A stretch of 64,000 nt of DNA from Henriciella sp. (lineage in GTDB: Bacteria > Pseudomonadota > Alphaproteobacteria > Caulobacterales > Hyphomonadaceae). The DNA lies in contig JAEPOM010000006.1 in assembly GCA_017642885.1 (NCBI GenBank), forward strand, positions 100,008-164,007, in the 5' to 3' direction. The position numbers were made by a program, and so were the translations under genes. The notes beneath the pieces are model-generated. The model did not search any database. It saw nothing but the letters and a program-made list of their open reading frames with translations, and was not told where the DNA came from. Below, one piece after another: positions 8,670 through 17,890 of this stretch (position 1 is the first letter of the stretch; each line of letters begins with the position of its first letter).

Positions 8670-10049
8670 GTGACAACTCCAACGACAGATATTGACGAAA
8701 ACGCACCGCGCATCTCCGGAAAGACGGAACTGGTGGAATGGTTCGAAGTCGGCAGCAAACCGAAAGCAGATTGGCGCATCGGTACCGAGCATGAAAAGTT
8801 TGGATTCACCTGGAATGACCTGAAACCGCTACCTTATGACGGTGCGGCGTCGATAAAGGCGATGCTCGAAGGCTTGCGCGACCGATTCGACTGGTCACCG
8901 ATCGAAGAAAATGGCTATCTTATTGGTCTGAAAAAGAACGGCGCCAGCGTGAGCTTGGAACCGGGCGGACAGTTCGAACTGTCAGGCGCTCCGCTCGAGC
9001 ACATCCACCAAACTTGTAACGAAGTTGGTCAGCACCTGAGTGAAGTTCGCGAAATAGCAGAACCGCTTGGCATCGGTTTTATCGGGCTCGGCGCCAGCCC
9101 GATCTGGTCCATGGAAGAGACCCCGATCATGCCGAAAGGCCGCTATAAGATTATGCGCGCCTATATGGAGAAAGTCGGTCGTCTAGGACGGCAAATGATG
9201 TTCCGCACCTGCACCGTGCAAAGCAATCTCGATTACGGCTCAGAAGCGGACATGGTGAAAAAGTTCCGTGTTTCGTTAGCGCTGCAGCCGCTGGGAACCG
9301 CCCTGTTCGCCAATTCTCCATTCCTGGAGGGACGTCCTAACGGCTTTTTATCTTACCGGTCTCAGATCTGGACCGATACCGACCCCGATCGCACGGGCAT
9401 GCTGCCTTTTGTCTTCGAGGATGGGTTCGGATTTGAGCGTTATGTCGATTATGCGCTGGATGTTCCCATGTATTTCGTTCGCCGCGGCGGAAAATATCTG
9501 GATGCTTCGGGCTTAAGCTTTCGGGATTTCATGGACGGCAAGCTCCCAATCCTTCCAGGCGAAAAACCTGCAATTGATGACTTTGAAGATCATCTCTCGA
9601 CGATCTTTCCTGAAGTTCGCTTGAAACGTTTCCTCGAGATGCGGGGGAGCGACTCCGGGCCATGGTCACGCCTCTGCGCGTTCTCTGCTTTCTGGACGGG
9701 TTTGCTCTACGACGAAGACGCGCTGGACGCGGCTTGGGAGCTGGTAAAGTCCTGGACCGCAGGTGATCGTGAAGCCCTCCGTCAGACCGTGCGAACGATC
9801 GGTCTAAAAGCTCCAGTGCCTGGAGGGCGAACACTGCAAGACCTGGGGGCAGAGGTCCTAGAGATTGCGCGGGAGGGGCTCCGTTCAAGGGCGAAACTTT
9901 CCGTGTCCGGAGACGATGAAACTGGATTTCTTCAAGAGCTAGATCGCACAATTGAAACCGGGATCACGCCGGCTGAAGAACTGCTGAATCAGTATCACTC
10001 TGATTGGAACTCCGACGCGCGTCGAGTATTCAAATCTCTCGCGTACTGA
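8670..10049 (+). CDS. gshA: Glutamate-cysteine ligase, plant/alphaproteobacterial type
   Basis: This enzyme makes gamma-glutamylcysteine, the first step of glutathione synthesis. It belongs to the GCS2 family found in plants and alphaproteobacteria, not the E. coli GshA type. Supporting motifs are GTEHEKFGF, SLEPGGQFELSG, MMFRTCTVQSNLDYGSE and FLSYRSQIW. The GTG at 8670 is preceded by a purine-rich GGGAGGGCAGGGG site and yields 459 residues, the usual length. The gene sits directly behind rsmE, an arrangement that suggests one transcript. No obvious terminator follows; the 104 bases to the next gene hold only a weak TTCGAT/ATCGAA inverted repeat. Confidence 0.92.
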   Translation: MTTPTTDIDENAPRISGKTELVEWFEVGSKPKADWRIGTEHEKFGFTWNDLKPLPYDGAASIKAMLEGLRDRFDWSPIEENGYLIGLKKNGASVSLEPGGQFELSGAPLEHIHQTCNEVGQHLSEVREIAEPLGIGFIGLGASPIWSMEETPIMPKGRYKIMRAYMEKVGRLGRQMMFRTCTVQSNLDYGSEADMVKKFRVSLALQPLGTALFANSPFLEGRPNGFLSYRSQIWTDTDPDRTGMLPFVFEDGFGFERYVDYALDVPMYFVRRGGKYLDASGLSFRDFMDGKLPILPGEKPAIDDFEDHLSTIFPEVRLKRFLEMRGSDSGPWSRLCAFSAFWTGLLYDEDALDAAWELVKSWTAGDREALRQTVRTIGLKAPVPGGRTLQDLGAEVLEIAREGLRSRAKLSVSGDDETGFLQELDRTIETGITPAEELLNQYHSDWNSDARRVFKSLAY

Positions 10050-10153
10050 CGCGATTCCTAATCGCACCGGAGCCCAACCCAAATTCGAATTTCTTCGATA
10101 TATGTGTAACATCGAAATTCAGAGCATTCGCATTCGAAGAAGAAGGCGGCAAC

Positions 10154-10675
10154 TTACTTTATGCGTTTGACTCTAAAAGAACGCCCGCCGTCCAGCTTCA
10201 TTTTGAAACTTCCAAATGCAGCTCGCTTGATTGCAGCTGTTTCGGCGCCCCGTTTCTCGCTGAATACTATTTGCTTACCGTCTGTTTGCTCCCAGACTTG
10301 GCCATTTTCGAGCGTGATGCGTAAGTTTTCAAAACGCAAACGTGTAACCTGAGAGACGGGCTCCAAGATCTCATCCAAATCGGCTGATTCACTCTTACCA
10401 AATTTGGGGAGGATATTCTTGGGAATAGACGGCAAGGATAATCCAAAAGATTCTCGATTGAGTTGTTCGACATCAGACTTATCGATGATGGCGAGCTGAC
10501 CGGACGCTTCTGCAGCTTGGAACCTGCTGACGGCATCGTCATAGCAAGTGAGCCGCTCGGCGTCGGAATCGATATTGGCGCACTCATAAATCATCTCTGT
10601 TGAAACATCGGTTTGGGCCAACGCAGCTGCGGGAACCATGATCATCAAGCCCAATGACACAAAAATTGCTCGCAT
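10154..10675 (-). CDS. Secreted protein of unknown function with a CYD motif
   Basis: I cannot name a function. The 173-residue product starts with a clear signal peptide (MRAIFVSLGLMIMVPAAALA, cleaved before QTDV). It then has a cysteine pair in the pattern C(7-9)ERLTCYDD, seen in many small periplasmic proteins whose two cysteines form a disulfide. The C-terminal third reads as a beta-rich domain with FENLRITLENGQVWEQ and a final basic FRVKRIK. Start ATG 10675 is chosen because the signal peptide begins there. A longer frame upstream has no support. It lies 73 bases downstream of the methyltransferase on the same strand. Confidence 0.7.
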   Translation of the reverse strand: MRAIFVSLGLMIMVPAAALAQTDVSTEMIYECANIDSDAERLTCYDDAVSRFQAAEASGQLAIIDKSDVEQLNRESFGLSLPSIPKNILPKFGKSESADLDEILEPVSQVTRLRFENLRITLENGQVWEQTDGKQIVFSEKRGAETAAIKRAAFGSFKMKLDGGRSFRVKRIK

Positions 10676-10748
10676 GTTGAATTCCTTTGTTTGAGCCGAT
10701 CGTAAGCACCATCGTCTAATGTGAATCTCAATAGTCACTGGCATGACC

Positions 10749-11687
10749 TTAAACCGCACCTCGTTTGGCTTTAAGGATCCAGCCGACAATATCGGAGTCC
10801 ATTTTAAATGGTGCCATATGGCAGTCTTCGTCAACGCCTATCGTATTCAAGAGTTCGAGCGCTTCACTTTCTGTTAGAGCTGCATTGATCATGCTTTCCA
10901 TACGCCCTCTATAGGCGCTGACCTCGAGTTGCATGCCGTCCAACCAGCCCTCTATGTCTTTGTATTCATAAGAGGATCTGCGTTCAAATAGTTGTTTGGT
11001 GCCCGTGTACAGATGCGTAGCAATCCGGTTGGTTTCGGCAAGAGATACCAACGTGGTTTGCGCCTCGGAAAAGTCGTCTATCAGCGGCGTCAAGTCTTCC
11101 CGACTCTGATTCGACTGTCCTCGCTCAAACGCAATTATTTGAGCGATCATCACCTTCGCCCTCTCGACGAACTTGCTATCTTCAATTTTGACCAGACCCG
11201 CTAAGCGGCTTTTGCATTCTTGTTCGATCGCGCTGTTCTTCATGTGCGCCACCGCGATGAACATGCCGCCAGGTTTTAAGAGGCGCGCGATTTCTGAAGC
11301 GCAGTCTTTGCCCGCGTATTCGAACCCAAACTGACTAACCACCAGGTCGGCACTCTGACTGGCGAGCGGAACATTGGTAGCGCTGGCGACTATTCCGCGA
11401 AGACCAGAAACGTTAGCTACAGCAATATCGATGGCCGCTTGGGAAATATCGACCCCGATAAGCTCTTTTGTGTTGGGATCACCGACATGCTGGAGCACCG
11501 AGCCCGCTCCACACGCTAGATCTATAACTTTGTTTGCCGGATAGTCCTCGAAGACTGACCGCCAAAATGAAGCCAGATCATCGTTGGTTTCTACTTCAAT
11601 GAGTCCAAAGACTTCGCCGGTCTCGGACGCCGTACGCCCGTTCCAGTAATTGGACCAGTCGTGGTTTTTCTGCTCGATCGAATCCAT
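10749..11687 (-). CDS. SAM-dependent class I methyltransferase
   Basis: The 312-residue protein has a class I methyltransferase core: motif I VIDLACGAGSVLQHVG, the acidic IGVDIS at the end of strand two, SADLVVSQFGFEY as motif IV, and LLKPGG as the post-motif turn. The substrate is unknown. The C-terminal 150 residues are helical and not recognised. Start ATG 11687 (MDSIEQKNHD) is preferred; an ATG at 11717 would add ten residues. The gene is divergent from the TPR/oxygenase gene with only about 43 bases between starts, so the two promoters must overlap and joint regulation is likely. Confidence 0.82.
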   Translation of the reverse strand: MDSIEQKNHDWSNYWNGRTASETGEVFGLIEVETNDDLASFWRSVFEDYPANKVIDLACGAGSVLQHVGDPNTKELIGVDISQAAIDIAVANVSGLRGIVASATNVPLASQSADLVVSQFGFEYAGKDCASEIARLLKPGGMFIAVAHMKNSAIEQECKSRLAGLVKIEDSKFVERAKVMIAQIIAFERGQSNQSREDLTPLIDDFSEAQTTLVSLAETNRIATHLYTGTKQLFERRSSYEYKDIEGWLDGMQLEVSAYRGRMESMINAALTESEALELLNTIGVDEDCHMAPFKMDSDIVGWILKAKRGAV

Positions 11688-11730
11688 TCTTATGTTTCCA
11701 GTGACCGCGTTTTGCATTAGCTGCCATGAC

Positions 11731-13407
11731 ATGACTAAGCAAAATGGAAAGTTTTCCCAGAAGACAATACAGCTGGGTTTAGATGCATTTCGCAAGCAAG
11801 ATTTCGAGAATGCCTATCTAGTTCTTTCTACCCAGGACCACCCGGTTGCCCTAAATGCAGCCGGCGTCAGCGCCCAACGTTTATCGCGATTTGACGACGC
11901 CTCAAACTGTTTTGAACGCGCGTCGACTTTGGCTCCCAAAGACGCAAATGTTCTAAACAATTGGGGGCACTTTGAACTGGAGCGAGGAGAGATCTTATCA
12001 GCGCGCGACAAGTTTCAAGCAGCGCTATCATTCTCACCCGATCTGACAGCGGCGCGGATCGGTCTTGCGAAAACGCTTATGGCGGAGGAAGAGTGGGGGC
12101 AGGCGAAAATCGCTTGGTCTGATATCCTCGCGGCGACCCCTAACAGCCGGGTTGCATTCTATGGTCTAGCTACTTGTTTTTTGGAACTAGGGGATACTCA
12201 CCAGGCGATTGAGGGCTTCGAAAAGCTAATATCCGCCGGGCGTCAGCCTGAAATCGCGTTTATGCTTGGAAGAGCGCTCTTAGAACTCGGCGAGTTCGGA
12301 AAAGCAGAACCCGAACTGCTGTTTGCACACGCATCCACGCCAAGTGAATACACGTTACGGACTCTAGCCAGCCTCTATTGGATGACTGATCGACGTGAGA
12401 AATTTGATCAGCTGTTGAGCGCGAGTCCCAATGAACTGATCGCAGAACGAATCAAGTTGCTTCTTGAAGCTGATCTCGTGCCAGACGCTGACGCGACATG
12501 GAGAGAAAGTTCCGCGCTATTGTCTCAAAGTTCAAATGGGCAGGTCCTAAGGTCTTTGATCGCCCAGAAACTCGATCAAATACCTTTGGCACAGGATGCC
12601 GCGAGGAAGGCAATCTCGCTCGATCAAGGCAATGACGCTGCATGGGACGCGCTCATAATTTCTGAGTTGATGTCGGGCAACGCGCAGAGAGTCTTCGAGA
12701 TGGTGACACCGTTGCGAAAAAGTAGGCCGGTCGCACAAAACTGGATCGCATATTCTGCTGACGCAGAACGCCTACTGGATCGAGACCTTGAAAATCCATT
12801 GGCATGCAAAAGTCCGTGGATTCAGGCGCATCAAATCCCCGTTCCTAACGGTTACAAAACGCTGAGCGATTTTAACGCCGCATTCTCTGAATATTTGCTC
12901 GCACAGCATAAGCTTGAACGGCGCCCCCTCGAGCAATCGTTGCGGGGCGGGACCCAAACGACGCGGAGTTTGCTAGCGGATAAAAGCGAGATTGTAAGGG
13001 CATACATTGAAGCGTTGGATAAACCGATACAAGATTATTTGTTTTCTATAGGGACGTCGAATGATCACCCAACATCCGCTCGTAATCGCGGAGAGTATTC
13101 ATTTTCAGGTATGTGGTCTGTGCGCTTGTTGGAGCAGGGATATCATGAAAGTCACATTCATCCGGAAGGGTGGATTAGTTCGGCTTACTATATAAAGGTC
13201 CCGGACTTTGGGGCCGATTCCAAGGCGGGATGGATCTACTTCGGCAAGCCACCGTATCAAACGTCACCTTCACTTGAGCCTTTGAAGTGGATAAAGCCTG
13301 AGGCTGGACGATTGGTGCTGTTTCCATCCTTCATGTGGCATGGGACTGTACCGATAGAAGGCCCGGTTGAGCGAATTACCGCTCCATTCGATTTGATGCC
13401 GGGATAA
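11731..13407 (+). CDS. TPR protein fused to a 2-oxoglutarate/Fe(II) oxygenase-like domain
   Basis: The first 350 or so residues are tetratricopeptide repeats (A-x-x-x-F-E-x-A-x-x-L/Y-x-P pattern; for example NCFERASTLAPKDANVLNNW). The last 200 residues resemble the 2OG-FeII_Oxy_5 family. The metal ligands fit HESHIHPEGW (His cluster) and SFMWHGT (distal His), with ERITAPFDL carrying the arginine for 2-oxoglutarate. Such proteins are suspected to hydroxylate peptides or proteins, with the TPRs binding the partner. The 558-residue frame starts at ATG 11731 (MTKQNGKF). A bidirectional terminator follows at 13411. The TonB-dependent receptor is convergent just beyond. Confidence 0.8.
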   Translation: MTKQNGKFSQKTIQLGLDAFRKQDFENAYLVLSTQDHPVALNAAGVSAQRLSRFDDASNCFERASTLAPKDANVLNNWGHFELERGEILSARDKFQAALSFSPDLTAARIGLAKTLMAEEEWGQAKIAWSDILAATPNSRVAFYGLATCFLELGDTHQAIEGFEKLISAGRQPEIAFMLGRALLELGEFGKAEPELLFAHASTPSEYTLRTLASLYWMTDRREKFDQLLSASPNELIAERIKLLLEADLVPDADATWRESSALLSQSSNGQVLRSLIAQKLDQIPLAQDAARKAISLDQGNDAAWDALIISELMSGNAQRVFEMVTPLRKSRPVAQNWIAYSADAERLLDRDLENPLACKSPWIQAHQIPVPNGYKTLSDFNAAFSEYLLAQHKLERRPLEQSLRGGTQTTRSLLADKSEIVRAYIEALDKPIQDYLFSIGTSNDHPTSARNRGEYSFSGMWSVRLLEQGYHESHIHPEGWISSAYYIKVPDFGADSKAGWIYFGKPPYQTSPSLEPLKWIKPEAGRLVLFPSFMWHGTVPIEGPVERITAPFDLMPG

Positions 13408-13410
13408 GAA

Positions 13411-13438
13411 AAACGGGCTCCCATTTGGGAGCCCGTTT
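13411..13438. terminator. Bidirectional intrinsic terminator
   Basis: A perfect 12-base stem (AAACGGGCTCCC with GGGAGCCCGTTT, loop ATTT) lies between two convergent genes. Read on the minus strand it is followed by TTCTT after a GTTT, giving a T-rich tail that suits the TonB-dependent receptor gene. Read on the plus strand the tail is weaker. Confidence 0.85.
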
Positions 13439-13465
13439 CGATTTCTAAAAGGATTGGATCCGTTT

Positions 13466-16378
13466 TTAGAAGGATGCAGTGACCCGTGCGAACCATGTAC
13501 GACCCAGAGTGTCGTAAGTCGCAGGATATGTGTTCGACTGCTCTGCAGAATCGTCACCGATTATGACGAAGTCTTCGTCGAGAAGATTCTCAACACCCAC
13601 CGTCAGTGAGACGTTATCCGTCACATCCCAGAAGCCGGTCAGATCGAACTGGTCGTAAGCATCCACACCCGTGATGAACAGGTCTGGTGTTCCGCCATTT
13701 GCGAACAGATCGTCTTCAACAGAAGAGATACGCGTCCAACGCAGACGTGCGCCGTAATCACCAAGAGCCCAGTCAAAGCGAGTGTTGAAGCTCCATTCTG
13801 GAGTAGGCTCGCCTACAGTCGCTCCGTAGAAGCCAACCGCTTCGATTGGATCTTCACCTGGCAACGGGATGAAATTGCTTTCGTCTGTATAGGTGACCAG
13901 CGAGTAGACCCCGAAGGTTCCGTAGCTATCAGTGTCGAAAGAGTAATCGACGCTAATGTCTATACCTTTAGTGCTCAACTCAGCCGCGTTCCGAGAGAAC
14001 GAATCAAAGTTGAGAACCGTACCGTCTGGATTACGACGGATCGCATTACAGAACTCTGGCAGGCCATCGATGTAGCAGAAGTCGAAGATCCGCTGTGACG
14101 GCACACCTGCAACGACGTCTTCGATTTGAATGTCGAAGTAGTCAACGGTGACTGCGAGATTATCGATGAACGATGGCTCCCAGATTGCACCCAAGGTAAG
14201 CGTTTCAGCAGTTTCTTCCTGCAGAGTTGGGTTCCCGCCAAACAGACCTTCGATCTGTGCGTTAACTTGGATCGGCGTACCGGTCGCTCCAGTAGGAACG
14301 TTAGCCAGTGCCGCTGGGTTGCTCTCACAGTTCGCAGTAATTACGGCTGCGTTCGCAGGATCAAACCCACCAAGTGTTCCACCAGAACAGGGGTCAGCGA
14401 TGTTCGGGAAGCCATTGGTTTGTGGCGAGAACAATTCACCGATGTTTGGCGCACGAACAGCTTGTTGGAACTGACCACGCAGACGGAGTTCTGGAATTGG
14501 TGTCCAGCTAAGACCGGCAGCGTAAGAGCTGACCTGTCCAACACCCTCAGTTGAGTAGTCAGATACACGATACGCACCGGTGAAGGTAATTTCTTCAGCC
14601 ATTGGCGCGTTCTCAACGAGAGGTGCGTTGATCTCGACGAATAGTTCTTTTACGTCGAAATCGCCAAAAATGTCTGGAGCTTGGTTAAAGCCACGAACAT
14701 CTGGGCCAAGACCTGCACCTCGAGTGGACAGGTTCTCTTCACGGTACTCACCACCGAAAGCAACCATGATTGGGTTTTCGGCAGCTGGAGATGTCAGACC
14801 AAACAGGTCGCCGCTTGCAGACGCTGATGCAACGAACTGTTCTGTTTGACCCGTGATGATGCCCGTTACAGAGATCGCATCAACAACGTCCTGCGTCAGA
14901 CCATTCTCTTGGAAGATATTGGCCGTACCGTTTGCGACAGCAGCGGTGTAAGCAGAGAACGAAATGTTACCAGTCTGGCTAACCGCAGTTTCGGCTTGAC
15001 CGAACGATGCAAAAGCTTCCCAGGTCCATGTATCTGTAAGAGATCCGCGCAGACCGCCATTCACTTGGAAACTGTCATTGCGAATGTCAGATAGACGACC
15101 ACCAGTTTCCTGGAAACGGCGACCGGCAGAGAAGGTTGCATCTGGCACACCGTTTCCATCAGCGTCAGCAAGTGTTCCACCGCCATTGCCCAGAGAAATT
15201 GCGTTCAGTGCAGCAAGCGCTTCGGTATCACCGGCTAGGAACGGGTTGTCCAAGTTCACGGTGATCGCGCCGAAGATCGGCGTTGGTGCCAGAAGCTGCT
15301 CAGTTTGGCTGGTTACAAATACGGCTTGAGCGTATGCTTCCAAATTCTCAGTGATGTCGTAAGAGACATTTGTGTACATAGAGTAACGCTCTTGCGGAAT
15401 CTGCAAGTAGTTCTCTGGAGCATAGTTATAACGGTTGGTGTTTGGACCAGCGTTGATAAATGGCAGAATGCCAGGGCCACTTGGGTTAAAGATGAAACCG
15501 AAGCTGTCTGTCGTACAAACGCCAGTACCATCATCCACCGTACCTTCGACGCCACATGGTGCGTTGATGCCCAGGATCGAGGTGTAGTCGACGTCGAAAT
15601 CAAGTGCGAAGGTCGACGGGATGTTGACCGAACCGGTTTCCTGAAGGCCCGCGGCAACACCATTGTCAGCCAGCGTGAAGAATGAACCAGCGCGATCGCC
15701 CTGAAGGACAGATTCGCGTTGTGTGTACTCGATGCTGAGTACTGCGTTACCGCGGCCGCTATCAAAATTACCGCCCATGGTTGCAGCGGCTGTGTAGATC
15801 GCGCCGTCACCTTCTTCGGTAGACTCATAACCAGCAGACACTTCGAGACCTTCGAAGTCATCTTTCATAATGAAGTTTACAACACCTGCGACAGCGTCTG
15901 AGCCATACACTGCGGACGCACCACCCGTCAGAATGTCTACACGCTCTACGAGAGCGGCAGGGATGGTGTTCAAGTCAACTGCACCAGGGTTTTGGTTGGA
16001 GGTTACATAACGACGACCGTTTACCAATACGAGCGTACGGTTTGCACCAAGACCACGAAGGTCGACTGTGGCTTCACCAATACCAGGGTTGTTGGAAGTC
16101 GAATCGAAGCCCGGAATAACTTGCGGGAGCTGGTTAAGAAACTGCTCTGCATTCACGGTGTTCGAAAGTGTAAGATCAGCCGCGTTCACGTTCGTGATAG
16201 GGCTACTTGAAGTTAGGTTGCTGTTTTGAATGCGAGAACCAGTAACCGTAATCGTTTCTTGTACTGATTCTGTATCATCGCCTTCTTGAGCAATTGCGAC
16301 ATGCGACAAAAGAGGTGCGGCGAGACCCGCAATTACAGTTGTACGCACCAAATGACGTCGAAGTTTCGACTTCGCCAT
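13466..16378 (-). CDS. TonB-dependent outer membrane receptor
   Basis: This 970-residue outer membrane protein imports a scarce nutrient using energy from TonB. It has a signal peptide ending at HVAIAQ, a TonB box-like ETITVTGSRI near residue 40, a plug domain (VDLRGLGANRTLVLVNGRR, ASAVYGSDAVAGVVNFI) and a long beta-barrel that ends in the usual terminal phenylalanine (WFARVTASF). The plug type is the one common in Caulobacterales and Sphingomonadales, where ligands range from sugars to peptides; the ligand here is unknown. ATG 16378 follows a GGAGAGAAC site. The 407-base upstream region holds a palindrome (16458-16472). Confidence 0.93.
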   Translation of the reverse strand: MAKSKLRRHLVRTTVIAGLAAPLLSHVAIAQEGDDTESVQETITVTGSRIQNSNLTSSSPITNVNAADLTLSNTVNAEQFLNQLPQVIPGFDSTSNNPGIGEATVDLRGLGANRTLVLVNGRRYVTSNQNPGAVDLNTIPAALVERVDILTGGASAVYGSDAVAGVVNFIMKDDFEGLEVSAGYESTEEGDGAIYTAAATMGGNFDSGRGNAVLSIEYTQRESVLQGDRAGSFFTLADNGVAAGLQETGSVNIPSTFALDFDVDYTSILGINAPCGVEGTVDDGTGVCTTDSFGFIFNPSGPGILPFINAGPNTNRYNYAPENYLQIPQERYSMYTNVSYDITENLEAYAQAVFVTSQTEQLLAPTPIFGAITVNLDNPFLAGDTEALAALNAISLGNGGGTLADADGNGVPDATFSAGRRFQETGGRLSDIRNDSFQVNGGLRGSLTDTWTWEAFASFGQAETAVSQTGNISFSAYTAAVANGTANIFQENGLTQDVVDAISVTGIITGQTEQFVASASASGDLFGLTSPAAENPIMVAFGGEYREENLSTRGAGLGPDVRGFNQAPDIFGDFDVKELFVEINAPLVENAPMAEEITFTGAYRVSDYSTEGVGQVSSYAAGLSWTPIPELRLRGQFQQAVRAPNIGELFSPQTNGFPNIADPCSGGTLGGFDPANAAVITANCESNPAALANVPTGATGTPIQVNAQIEGLFGGNPTLQEETAETLTLGAIWEPSFIDNLAVTVDYFDIQIEDVVAGVPSQRIFDFCYIDGLPEFCNAIRRNPDGTVLNFDSFSRNAAELSTKGIDISVDYSFDTDSYGTFGVYSLVTYTDESNFIPLPGEDPIEAVGFYGATVGEPTPEWSFNTRFDWALGDYGARLRWTRISSVEDDLFANGGTPDLFITGVDAYDQFDLTGFWDVTDNVSLTVGVENLLDEDFVIIGDDSAEQSNTYPATYDTLGRTWFARVTASF

Positions 16379-16785
16379 TGTGTTCTCTCCTTTTTACCAA
16401 GCTACGCAGGGCAGCTTCTAGAAATCCACGGTTCTCCTGACCGAAGATGGGGGTCACAAAAGTGCCACTTTTCATTTCCGTCAATTGTTGACACTGCAAC
16501 CGTCAGCAGAATTGGATGATTTGTTCGAGCACTGCGTCATAAATACAACGCGAGAAGCGGCGATACGAGTAAAAAAATCCAACATTGTATTGATTTCCGG
16601 AGAATTCTCTCTCTGACGGAAATGGCAGGCGAACCTGACCGAATACCACACTCTAGTACGAAATCTCGCAGAATATGGGACTGTTCGGGTTCGCAAATCG
16701 GTGGATTCGGGGGCAAAATTCCACGCTCCGAATAGTCACTCCAGATTTCCGGGTTAAACATATCAACGAGCGCAAGACGCGCGCC
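16379..16785. other. 407-base intergenic region upstream of the TonB-dependent receptor gene
   Basis: No gene is visible; the short frames here have no protein-like composition. On the minus strand a TTGACG, a 17-base gap and TTTTGT could be a weak promoter about 80-110 bases before the receptor start. The spacer contains the palindrome annotated separately. No terminator is evident after soxA, so readthrough from the sox genes cannot be excluded. Confidence 0.5.
16458..16472. promoter_or_regulatory. Perfect palindrome upstream of the TonB-dependent receptor, candidate operator
   Basis: AAAAGTG-C-CACTTTT is a 15-base perfect inverted repeat whose near edge is 80 bases before the receptor start codon. 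It lies within the candidate promoter, between TTGACG and TTTTGT on the minus strand. A dimeric repressor or activator could bind here. No family assignment is possible from the sequence. Confidence 0.4.
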
Positions 16786-17565
16786 TCAACGTCGAACAGC
16801 CGGGCTTTCCATTTCGAGACCATTCGACCGGGCTGCGAGAAAGAGTTCCACCGCGACGTAGAGCGGATCGCCGTAGGGGAGGGGCTCTGCTCGAACACCC
16901 AAATCGCAGTCGCGAAGACGTCGGTGCAGGGAGCCGAGAGACTCCCATTCGAGCCGGTAAGCCGGGAATCCGTTTCCGTGGCCTTGGCTTAGCGTATCGC
17001 CGCGCAGACGTTTGCCCCAATTTTCCGTATGGCATTGCTGGCAGGACAGATTGAATTGCCCGCGGCGAGTCTGGAAATAGTCTCTCCCAGCTTCGTATAT
17101 GTCTTGAGCTGGCCCGCTGACGTCCACGGACACCGGAGCGCCGAGAGATTGATTTGCGACAAAGGCGGTGACGGATAGGAGTTCCTCAGATTCGTATTCC
17201 CATGCTGGTTCGCTCTGATGCGTAACGCGGCACTGGTTGATGCGGCCCTCCAGGTTGAGAACCCTGCCGGCTTTCTCGTCATAGGCGGGATACGTCGCTG
17301 CGACGCCGGATAATCCTGCTTCGTGGCACGTTATACAGGCCTCGCCCGACGCAGGTGCTTTGGAAAATAGAGCCTCTCCACGATCGACCCATAAATAGCC
17401 CGGATTGGCGAAATTATCCTCCTGAAGATCGCGTGTTTCTGCGGTTAGGAATATAGATCCAGAAACAATATCTTCTGCGGCGATTTCAGTAGCATTTTCT
17501 GCCGCAGGTGGTGCGCTGCATGCCGGTATCAGCGCGATCAACGTGGCGCCAGCGAAGCGCTTCAT
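16786..17565 (-). CDS. soxA: SoxA, diheme c-type cytochrome of sulfur oxidation
   Basis: SoxA with SoxX couples thiosulfate or another sulfur substrate to the SoxYZ carrier in the periplasm. The 259-residue protein has two heme sites, CITCH at 77-81 and CQQCH at 175-179, and Cys112 in INQCR. Cys220, in DCDLGVRAEP, is the active-site cysteine position of the family. The C-terminus ESPAVRR is also typical. The leader MKRFAGATLIALIPAC ends in a lipobox with Cys16, so the protein is probably a lipoprotein anchored to a membrane, whereas classical SoxA is soluble. The ATG overlaps the soxZ stop (ATGA). It is the last gene of the run. Confidence 0.93.
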   Translation of the reverse strand: MKRFAGATLIALIPACSAPPAAENATEIAAEDIVSGSIFLTAETRDLQEDNFANPGYLWVDRGEALFSKAPASGEACITCHEAGLSGVAATYPAYDEKAGRVLNLEGRINQCRVTHQSEPAWEYESEELLSVTAFVANQSLGAPVSVDVSGPAQDIYEAGRDYFQTRRGQFNLSCQQCHTENWGKRLRGDTLSQGHGNGFPAYRLEWESLGSLHRRLRDCDLGVRAEPLPYGDPLYVAVELFLAARSNGLEMESPAVRR

Positions 17566-17882
17566 GTGACCGTCAGCGCAGACGTTTCGGACCAAGCAGT
17601 GCCATGCTGATCGGTCCACGTGAAATCAAGAGTTCCACTATTCGAAGCTCTCACATAGAATGTCAGCAACGGATTTGCGGCTATCCCCGGATGGAAGTCA
17701 GCGGCAAAGACCAATTCATCCAAATAGCGGCACTCGAACCGGGTAATGATGTCTCGCTCGATGACTTCACCGCGCGCGCCGCGCCGATGGCCGCTCTCCA
17801 TAGGGTGTCGGATAAGGGCTTTAATCTCGATCACTTCACCAACGTTTGCGGCATCTGGAACGGCAAGACGAATACTAGCCAT
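17562..17882 (-). CDS. soxZ: SoxZ, sulfur carrier complex subunit
   Basis: SoxZ is the partner that holds SoxY in the SoxYZ carrier. The 106-residue protein has the short beta-sandwich pattern of the family (GEVIEIKALIRHPMESG, ADFHPGIAANPLLTFYVRA, SGTLDFTWTD). It lacks a signal peptide, as expected, because SoxZ is exported together with SoxY through the Tat system. ATG 17882 is preceded by GGGGGAAGC. A longer frame would start inside soxY. Four bases overlap soxA. Confidence 0.92.
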   Translation of the reverse strand: MASIRLAVPDAANVGEVIEIKALIRHPMESGHRRGARGEVIERDIITRFECRYLDELVFAADFHPGIAANPLLTFYVRASNSGTLDFTWTDQHGTAWSETSALTVT

Positions 17883-17890
17883 GCTTCCCC

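Noticed and set aside
16465..16495. TTGACG-17-TTTTGT as the receptor promoter
   Set aside because: The -10 box matches only half of the consensus. It is too weak to annotate as a promoter on its own.
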